Below the pieces are notes generated by a model, which saw nothing but the letters and a program-made list of their open reading frames with translations, searched no databases and was not told the DNA's origin. A stretch of 60,068 nucleotides of DNA from CBETVX01 sp965539935. GTDB taxonomy: Bacteria; Bacillota; Clostridia; Peptostreptococcales; Caminicellaceae. Positions 54,477 to 60,068 of the stretch are shown here, piece after piece. Position 1 is the first letter of the stretch; each line of letters begins with the position of its first letter. The DNA lies in contig CBETVX010000013.1 of the NCBI GenBank assembly GCA_965539935.1, positions 1 through 60,068 of the forward strand, read 5' to 3'. Position numbers and translations under genes: made by a program.

Positions 54477-54511
54477 ATATAATATAGATTTAATCTATAT
54501 TATATTTTTTT
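54477..54511 (+). terminator. Terminator after the MerR-like gene
   Basis: Fourteen-bp AT-rich inverted repeat with almost no loop and a T7 run. Confidence 0.65.
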
Positions 54512-54606
54512 GTCTTTTAATATAATAGAATAATTGTATACAATTGACTAATTAGAATACATGTATTATAATATATTTATAATAATTCATTGGAGGGGGA
54601 GATACT

Positions 54607-54738
54607 ATGGAAAAAAGATATATAGAAAATACTAAGACGAAAAAATGCGGAATGATAACATGTATACATTGTATATGTAATGTATGTACCATAGAAAAAT
54701 GTGAGTTTTATGAAAGATATTTTAGACAAGAGGATTAA
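54607..54738 (+). CDS. 43-residue cysteine-rich protein
   Basis: MEKRYIENTKTKKCGMITC... with seven cysteines... C14, C19, C22, C24, C27 and C32 form the cluster KCGMITCIHCICNVCTIEKC. GGAGGGGGAG lies 6 nt before the ATG, the strongest sign that it is translated. It looks like a small metal-binding (zinc or Fe-S) protein; I do not recognise a family. It stands alone between two terminators. Confidence 0.72.
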   Translation: MEKRYIENTKTKKCGMITCIHCICNVCTIEKCEFYERYFRQED

Positions 54739-54748
54739 TAAATAAAAC

Positions 54749-54775
54749 AAAGAGTGCTAGATAATAGCACTCTTT
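54749..54775. terminator. Bidirectional terminator between the Cys-rich gene and the aminotransferase
   Basis: Eleven-bp perfect stem (54749-54759 with 54765-54775), A-rich on one side and T-rich on the other, between convergent genes. Confidence 0.8.
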
Positions 54776-54792
54776 AATTTGTTTTGAAATTA

Positions 54793-55986
54793 CTACTTTT
54801 TATTTGGATATTCTTCAATTGCTTTCTTGAATATATTCATTGCCTTAGTTAAATCCTTTTCATTTAATATATAAGCTATTCTTATTTCATCTTTACCAAG
54901 TCCTGGTGTGGCATAAAAACCTTCTGCAGGAGCAAACATAACTGTTTCATTATCAACATCAAAATCTTTAAGTAACCATATTACAAAGTCCTCTGCATTT
55001 TCAACAGGTAGCTTAGCTATTACATAAAATGCACCTGATGGCTTTTCACATACTACTCCAGGAATTGATTTTAAAGCATTATAAACAATGTCTCTTCTTT
55101 TTTGATACTCCAAGAAAACGTTTTCAAAATAGTTATTAGAAACTGAATAAAGCTTTGCTGCTCCAATTTGTTCAAGGGTAGGAACACATAGTCTTCCTTG
55201 ACATAATTTTAAAATTTGCTTAATTAACTCTTTATTTTTACTTGCTATAGATCCAATTCTAGCACCACAAGCGCTATAACGTTTAGAAATACTATCAATA
55301 ATTATCACTCTATCTTCAACTTCAGAAATATTTCCAAAGCTTGTATATTTAAGGTTATCATAAACAAACTCTCTATAAACCTCATCAGAAATAATAAATA
55401 AATTATATTCCTTGGCAATATCAGCTATCATTTTAATTTCTTCAGGAGTATAAACAACACCTGTTGGATTACCAGGATTTGAAAGTAAAATAGCCTTTGT
55501 TCTAGGACCAATAAGTTCTTCAATTTCTTTTCTAGATGGCAAATGAAATCCATTAATAGCTTTAGTAGTAATAGGTTTAACATTTACCCCAACTGATGAA
55601 GAGAAACCATTATAATTTGTATAAAAGGGTTCAGGTATCAATATCTCATCATTGTGATCAGCTACAGCAATAATAGAAAATAATAAAGCTTCACTACCTC
55701 CATTTGTAATAAGAATTTCATCATTTTCGAAATGGATATCATAAGTTTTGTAGTAATTAATTAATGCATCAATTAGTTCTGGAATACCTTGGGAGAAAGA
55801 ATACTTAAGCACCTTTTCATCAAAACTTTTAACTGCATCAAAAAATTCACTTGGTGTTTCAATGTCTGGCTGGCCAATGTTTAAATGATAAACTTTTTTT
55901 CCTTGTTTTTTAGCTTTTTCTGCAATTGGAACTAGTTTTCTAATAGGTGATTGCTGCATGTTTGTAATTCTTTTAGAAAAGTTCAT
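54793..55986 (-). CDS. Pyridoxal-phosphate aminotransferase, class I/II (aspartate-type)
   Basis: 397 aa on the minus strand. NIGQPDIETP near the start, NGGSEALLF, LLSNPGNPTGVVY with the cofactor Asn, IISDEVYREFVYD and the Schiff-base lysine in DSISKRYSACGARIG, plus the substrate Arg in DEIRIAY. Acts on aspartate, aromatic or related amino acids; exact substrate not clear. AGGAGGTAT precedes ATG 55986 on its strand. Confidence 0.88.
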   Translation of the reverse strand: MNFSKRITNMQQSPIRKLVPIAEKAKKQGKKVYHLNIGQPDIETPSEFFDAVKSFDEKVLKYSFSQGIPELIDALINYYKTYDIHFENDEILITNGGSEALLFSIIAVADHNDEILIPEPFYTNYNGFSSSVGVNVKPITTKAINGFHLPSRKEIEELIGPRTKAILLSNPGNPTGVVYTPEEIKMIADIAKEYNLFIISDEVYREFVYDNLKYTSFGNISEVEDRVIIIDSISKRYSACGARIGSIASKNKELIKQILKLCQGRLCVPTLEQIGAAKLYSVSNNYFENVFLEYQKRRDIVYNALKSIPGVVCEKPSGAFYVIAKLPVENAEDFVIWLLKDFDVDNETVMFAPAEGFYATPGLGKDEIRIAYILNEKDLTKAMNIFKKAIEEYPNKK

Positions 55987-56223
55987 TATGATACCTCCTA
56001 AGTGTAATGATTATTTCATCTATATGATATCATAAATTTAGCAAAATATGTATATCAATATTCAATATTATTAAAATGTTCAAAATTTAATCAATCTAAT
56101 TTTTGTGTATATTTTTATTAGGACGATGGCTTTTTATTTTTTGATAAATAAGATTAATTAATGTATAATAAATTATATCAACTTTTAGAGTTTCTATTTA
56201 ATATGTATTGGAGTGATTAATAA

Positions 56224-57330
56224 TTGAGGATTGTACCTTTATCAGTTGTTAAGGAAGGAGTTTTTCTGGGAAAGACATTATTTAATGACCAAGGAAAAAT
56301 ACTTCTGGCTAAAGGGACTAAACTAACAAGAAGATATATTAATAAGATTAGAGAGCATGGTTTTTTTAATATATATATAATAGATAACTATAGTCAGCAA
56401 GAACTCGAAGATGTCATTAAGCCAGAGATAAGAAGAAAAGCTATTGATACAGTTAGAAATATCTATAATGGTTTTGAGCAGATGGAATCCCCAAATATTA
56501 ATAGATTTAAAAAAAATAAATTGGAACAAGAAAATACAGTAAACATTGAACAAATGCAAGAAATAGCAAAATCAATAGTAGATGATATTTTTACACAGCC
56601 TGAGCTTTTAATTAGCTTAGTTGATATAAAAAGCTTAGATAATTATACATATAATCACTGTGTTAATGTAGGAGTACTAGCTTTAACCTTGGGTATTGGA
56701 TATGGATTGAATAGAAACGACCTATATGACTTAACTTTAGGATGTATGGTACATGATATTGGAAAGATATTTATTACTTCAGATATATTAAATAAAAAAA
56801 ATAAATTAACTACAGAAGAATATGAAATTATAAAAACTCATTGTAAAAAGGGATTTGTATATTTAAGGGATCATACAGATCTTAATGCTAGAGTAAGGAT
56901 GATTGCACTTCAGCATCAAGAGAGATATGATGGTTCAGGCTATCCTGAAGGTCTAAAAGGAGATGGAATTAATAAATTAGCACAAATAGCATCTATTGCT
57001 GATGTATATGATGCTTTAACTTCCGATAGACCATATAGAAATGCCCTATCTCCTAGCGAAGCAATTGAGTATCTAATGGGTTCTGGAGGAAGACTGTTTA
57101 ATATAGATATGGTTAAGACTTTTTTACAAAAGATAATCCCATTTCCTGTCGGTACTGTAGTACAGCTTAGCAACGGTTTTATCGGAACAGTTGAGAAAAT
57201 TAATAGTAAGATGATACTTAGACCAGTCATTAAAGTTTTCAAATATAATGATAGGGATTTAGAACCATTTATATGTGATTTATCAATAGAGACTAATGTA
57301 GTTATTAAAAAAGTTATTTACGATGTATAA
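56224..57330 (+). CDS. HD-GYP domain protein, probable cyclic-di-GMP phosphodiesterase
   Basis: 368 aa. N-terminal DUF3391-like segment (1-100) and HD-GYP domain with metal ligands H177-D178 (HDIGK) and HQERYDGSGYPEGLKGD (231-247); IADVYDALTSDRPYR follows. The GYP triad is present as GSGYP, so activity on c-di-GMP is likely. TTG start with GGAGTG upstream. No GGDEF partner or riboswitch was seen nearby. Confidence 0.88.
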   Translation: MRIVPLSVVKEGVFLGKTLFNDQGKILLAKGTKLTRRYINKIREHGFFNIYIIDNYSQQELEDVIKPEIRRKAIDTVRNIYNGFEQMESPNINRFKKNKLEQENTVNIEQMQEIAKSIVDDIFTQPELLISLVDIKSLDNYTYNHCVNVGVLALTLGIGYGLNRNDLYDLTLGCMVHDIGKIFITSDILNKKNKLTTEEYEIIKTHCKKGFVYLRDHTDLNARVRMIALQHQERYDGSGYPEGLKGDGINKLAQIASIADVYDALTSDRPYRNALSPSEAIEYLMGSGGRLFNIDMVKTFLQKIIPFPVGTVVQLSNGFIGTVEKINSKMILRPVIKVFKYNDRDLEPFICDLSIETNVVIKKVIYDV

Positions 57331-57344
57331 GTAGAGTAGATACT

Positions 57345-57371
57345 ATGCCCCTAAAAGATGGGGTATTTTTT
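57345..57371 (+). terminator. Intrinsic terminator after the HD-GYP gene
   Basis: Seven-bp stem with four G-C pairs (57345-57351 with 57360-57366), then T6. Confidence 0.78.
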
Positions 57372-57536
57372 ATAACATCTGGAAATTATTCTTTTCTAAT
57401 AAATGTGGATTAACATAAACTTATTATTTTCAAGCTAGTATTGGTAATTTTTATAGAAGACTTTTATAAGATTATAATTTATAATATCTAGTGATGGTTA
57501 TAATAATTAATAGAGAATTAAAATGAGGTGTCTATA

Positions 57537-58871
57537 ATGAAAAATAAGAATATTAAATTATATTATTTAAAAACCTATGGTTGTCAAATGAATGAACATG
57601 ATTCTGAAAAACTTGCAGGTATGCTTTCTACAATGGGTTATGTGGAAACTGAAAACAAAGAAAACGCCGATTTGATTATTTACAATACCTGTTGCGTTAG
57701 GGAAAATGCAGAACTAAAGGTATATGGAAATTTAGGACAACTAAAGCCCCTTAAAGCAAAAAATCCAGATATGGTTATTGCTATATGTGGATGTATGATG
57801 CAACAAGATCATGTAGTTAAACATATAAAGGAAAAGCATCCCCATGTAGATTTAATTTTTGGAACCCATAACCTTCATAAATTCCCTGAATTATTGGCCA
57901 ATTGTAAACAGGCGGATAATATGTTAGTTGAAGTTTGGGAAGAAGGGGGAGAGATTATAGAAGGATTACCATCCATTAGAAAGTATGGATTAAAGGCCTT
58001 TGTCAATATAATGTATGGATGCAATAATTTCTGTACCTATTGTATAGTCCCTTATACTAGAGGAAGGGAAAAGAGTAGAAAACCCGAGGATATTATTAAT
58101 GAAATAGAGGACCTAGTGAATAATGGAACTAAGGAAATAACATTATTAGGTCAAAATGTTAACTCTTATGGAAAAACATTAGATGAAAATATGGATTTTG
58201 CAGATTTACTTTATAAAATTAATGAAATAGATGGATTGGAAAGAATTAGATTTATGACATCCCATCCAAAAGATATTACTTCAAAATTAATAAAGACTAT
58301 TAGAGATTGTGATAAAGTGTGCGAACATATACATTTGCCCGTTCAAGCTGGGAGTGATAGGGTCCTAAAATTAATGAATAGAAAATATACTAAAGAAAAA
58401 TATCTTCAAATTATAGAAGAGCTAAGAAGGGAAATACCTGATATATGTATTACTACAGATATAATAGTTGGTTTCCCAGGAGAAACTGAAGAAGATTTTA
58501 ATGAAACTATTGATTTAGTAGAGAGGGTACAGTATGATAATGCCTTTACTTTCATCTATTCAATTAGGGAGGGAACCCCAGCAGCTAAAATGGAAAATCA
58601 AGTGCCTGATCAAACTAAACATGAAAGATTCAATAGATTACTTAATACTTTACATGAAGGTATTATTAAGAGGAATAAATCACTTAAAGGAAAAACTGTT
58701 GAGGTACTAGTTGAAGGGGAAAGCAAGAATAATAGTGAAATTTTAATGGGAAGAACTAGAACAAATAAAGTAGTTCATTTCAAGGGAAGTAAGGATTTAA
58801 TTGGTCAATTTATTAATGTAAAAATAACTGAACCAAAAAGTTTCACACTTTATGGTGAAATAGAAGTATAG
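57537..58871 (+). CDS. miaB: tRNA-2-methylthio-N6-isopentenyladenosine methylthiotransferase
   Basis: About 444 aa. UPF0004 domain with auxiliary-cluster cysteines (YGCQMNEHDSEK, NTCCVREN, ICGCMMQQ), radical-SAM motif C162-x3-C166-x2-C169 and a C-terminal TRAM domain. Adds methylthio to i6A37 of tRNA. ATG 57537 with GAGGTG upstream. Followed by a ricA-like gene and mutS, the Bacillus order (without cotE). Confidence 0.94.
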   Translation: MKNKNIKLYYLKTYGCQMNEHDSEKLAGMLSTMGYVETENKENADLIIYNTCCVRENAELKVYGNLGQLKPLKAKNPDMVIAICGCMMQQDHVVKHIKEKHPHVDLIFGTHNLHKFPELLANCKQADNMLVEVWEEGGEIIEGLPSIRKYGLKAFVNIMYGCNNFCTYCIVPYTRGREKSRKPEDIINEIEDLVNNGTKEITLLGQNVNSYGKTLDENMDFADLLYKINEIDGLERIRFMTSHPKDITSKLIKTIRDCDKVCEHIHLPVQAGSDRVLKLMNRKYTKEKYLQIIEELRREIPDICITTDIIVGFPGETEEDFNETIDLVERVQYDNAFTFIYSIREGTPAAKMENQVPDQTKHERFNRLLNTLHEGIIKRNKSLKGKTVEVLVEGESKNNSEILMGRTRTNKVVHFKGSKDLIGQFINVKITEPKSFTLYGEIEV

Positions 58872-58883
58872 AGAGGGAATAAA

Positions 58884-59297
58884 ATGGATATTATATCAAT
58901 GGCTAAAGAGATTTCAAAAAAAATGGCCCAAAGTAAAGAATATAATCAACTAAAAAAATATGAAAAAGAATACAACCAAAATGATGATACTAAGAAACTT
59001 ATTAAGGATTACAACTCACTACAAGATAAATTGAACATGGCAATAAAGCACAAGAATAAAGAATTAGAAATGAAGATTAGAAAAGATATGGCAGAAATAT
59101 ATAATGACATATCAAATAATGATACTATAAAAAATTTACAAAGGTCCCTTAATGATTTTATAAATCTTAGAAAAGAAGTAGAACAGGCATTAGATAGTTA
59201 TATTGAGGTAAATGTAAATGATATTAGCAGAAAGGTTTCTACCCATAAATGCGGCGGATGTGGCGGCTGTGGAAATTCTAATAAGACCAGGTTTTAA
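58884..59297 (+). CDS. YlbF/YmcA-family protein, RicA-like, with Cys-rich tail
   Basis: 137 aa, helical YlbF/YmcA domain (1-110), then a C-terminal C123-x2-C126-x2-C129 (CGGCGGCG). By synteny with B. subtilis ymcB(miaB)-ymcA it is the RicA counterpart. RicA, RicF and RicT form a complex with Fe-S clusters that affects mRNA maturation and sporulation; the cysteine tail fits a cluster ligand. GAGAGGG before ATG, 12 nt after miaB. Confidence 0.82.
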   Translation: MDIISMAKEISKKMAQSKEYNQLKKYEKEYNQNDDTKKLIKDYNSLQDKLNMAIKHKNKELEMKIRKDMAEIYNDISNNDTIKNLQRSLNDFINLRKEVEQALDSYIEVNVNDISRKVSTHKCGGCGGCGNSNKTRF

Positions 59298-59308
59298 GCC
59301 TGGTTTTA
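59286..59308 (+). terminator. Terminator overlapping the ricA-like stop
   Basis: ACCAGG/CCTGGT stem (59286-59291 with 59299-59304) enclosing the stop codon and followed by TTTT. Confidence 0.65.
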
Positions 59309-59329
59309 TCTTTGTTCTAGTATGATTTA

Positions 59330-59338
59330 TGGTATAAT
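59330..59338 (+). promoter_or_regulatory. Extended -10 promoter element for mutS
   Basis: TGGTATAAT is a perfect extended -10, with only a loose TTTGTT -35 at 59311-59316. It lies 40 nt before mutS. Confidence 0.5.
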
Positions 59339-59377
59339 AAAATAGTTAAGTTATAGCTTTTTATAGGAGGAAGTTTT

Positions 59378-60068
59378 ATGGCGAAGTTAACTCCAATGAT
59401 GAAACAATATATGGAGATTAAAGAAAAATATAAAGAACATATTCTCTTCTTTAGGCTAGGGGATTTTTATGAAATGTTTTTTGAAGATGCTTTAAAAGCC
59501 TCAAGGGAATTAGAAATTGCCTTAACCGGTAGAGATTGTGGGCTAGAGGAAAGGGCACCCATGTGTGGAGTTCCCTATCACTCAGCTGATTCATATATAG
59601 CTAGGCTAATAGAGAAGGGTTATAAAGTTGCCATTTGTGAGCAGATTGAAGATCCATCAAAGGCAAAGGGTATTGTTAAAAGGGATGTAATAAGGGTAAT
59701 TAGTCCAGGGACAGTTATAGATCCTGAAATGTTAAATGATGAATTGAATAACTATATTTTAACTATCATAGAAGATGAAAAGGGTATAGGAATTGCATAT
59801 TGTGATATTACTACTGGAGAATTAAACACTACACAATTTTCTGGGGAAAACAAATACAAAGTGCTGTATGATGAAATCTTAAAAATAAACCCGAAGGAAA
59901 TTTTAATTTCTAATGAAAATGATTATAGTAAAAAATTAATTAATGATTTAAGGAAAATTGATAATATATTGATTACAGAATTTCCTAGAGGTGGATTTAC
60001 CTATAAGAAATCCGTTGAGATTATAAAAAATCACTTCAATATATTTTCTCTAGATAGTATTGGACTTT
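59378..60068 (+). CDS. mutS: DNA mismatch repair protein MutS (5' part)
   Basis: The first 230 codons are in the window and the gene runs off the end. Mismatch-binding motif is seen in LFFRLGDFYEMFFEDA (Phe-x-Glu near residue 30), then ELEIALTGRDCGLEERAPMCGVPYHS and EDPSKAKGIVKRDVIRVISPGT. AGGAGG precedes the ATG. No frame problem in the visible part. Confidence 0.95.
   Translation, partial: MAKLTPMMKQYMEIKEKYKEHILFFRLGDFYEMFFEDALKASRELEIALTGRDCGLEERAPMCGVPYHSADSYIARLIEKGYKVAICEQIEDPSKAKGIVKRDVIRVISPGTVIDPEMLNDELNNYILTIIEDEKGIGIAYCDITTGELNTTQFSGENKYKVLYDEILKINPKEILISNENDYSKKLINDLRKIDNILITEFPRGGFTYKKSVEIIKNHFNIFSLDSIGL

Overview
The window is a very AT-rich, gene-dense piece of chromosome from an endospore-forming member of the Firmicutes, class Clostridia. 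The evidence is the spoIIIA operon, spoIVB, spo0A, spoIIM, gerW, two D,D-carboxypeptidases and ferredoxin-dependent 2-oxoacid oxidation (an anaerobe trait), plus Bacillus/Clostridium-type gene order, strong GGAGG ribosome sites and many TTG starts. An Alkaliphilus/Tissierella-like lineage is plausible, but the genus is inference. I see no insertion sequence, prophage, CRISPR array, rRNA or tRNA.

Layout. 1-3.8 kb holds spoIIIAC-AD-AE-AF-AG-AH, the mother-cell half of the forespore feeding channel. 3.8-17.3 kb holds a promoter and then asp23, nusB, a Kae1/TsaD paralogue, folD, xseA, xseB, ispA, a DUF212 membrane protein, a ~610-nt structured RNA that I identify as OLE RNA, its membrane partner oapA, dxs, a TlyA-type methyltransferase, argR, recN (broken by an in-frame stop) and spoIVB. 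17.3-18.2 kb is spo0A with a textbook sigma-H promoter and a 0A box. 18.4-28 kb holds a P-type cation ATPase, an alpha/beta hydrolase, a steA/steB-glycosyltransferase-MraY-like-DUF3866 envelope cluster, nudF and spoIIM. 28-34.7 kb holds xerD, deoB, two purine nucleoside phosphorylases, pdp and dacF (nucleoside salvage). 34.8-39.3 kb holds scpA-scpB, a cupin regulator on the minus strand, a DUF2953 gene, gerW and a second carboxypeptidase. 39.4-45 kb holds a flavin/Fe-S oxidoreductase pair, rluB, a GNAT, an rRNA-methylase-like gene, an RNase H-like unknown on the minus strand and surE. 45.2-48.9 kb is a korDABC-rpiR unit behind a promoter overlapped by a palindrome. 49-60 kb holds a phosphoglycerate-mutase-like gene, a possibly decayed small gene, cmk, ispH, an S1 protein, a cheR broken by TGA, a MerR-like gene, a 43-residue Cys-rich protein, an aminotransferase (minus), an HD-GYP gene, miaB, a RicA-like gene and the start of mutS.

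The stand-out system is OLE RNA with OapA. The RNA has its own promoter (TTGAAA, 17 nt, TATAAT), a 9-bp closing helix joining its two ends, several internal helices including one capped by a GNRA loop, and an intrinsic terminator. The gene for the membrane protein that carries it in other species lies 60 bases downstream, inside an isoprenoid/DNA-repair/sporulation cluster. Other points to check are the two nonsense codons (recN, cheR), loss of the catalytic lysine in FolD, an Asn-to-Asp change in the second nucleoside phosphorylase, and the spoIIM ribosome site buried in a hairpin.
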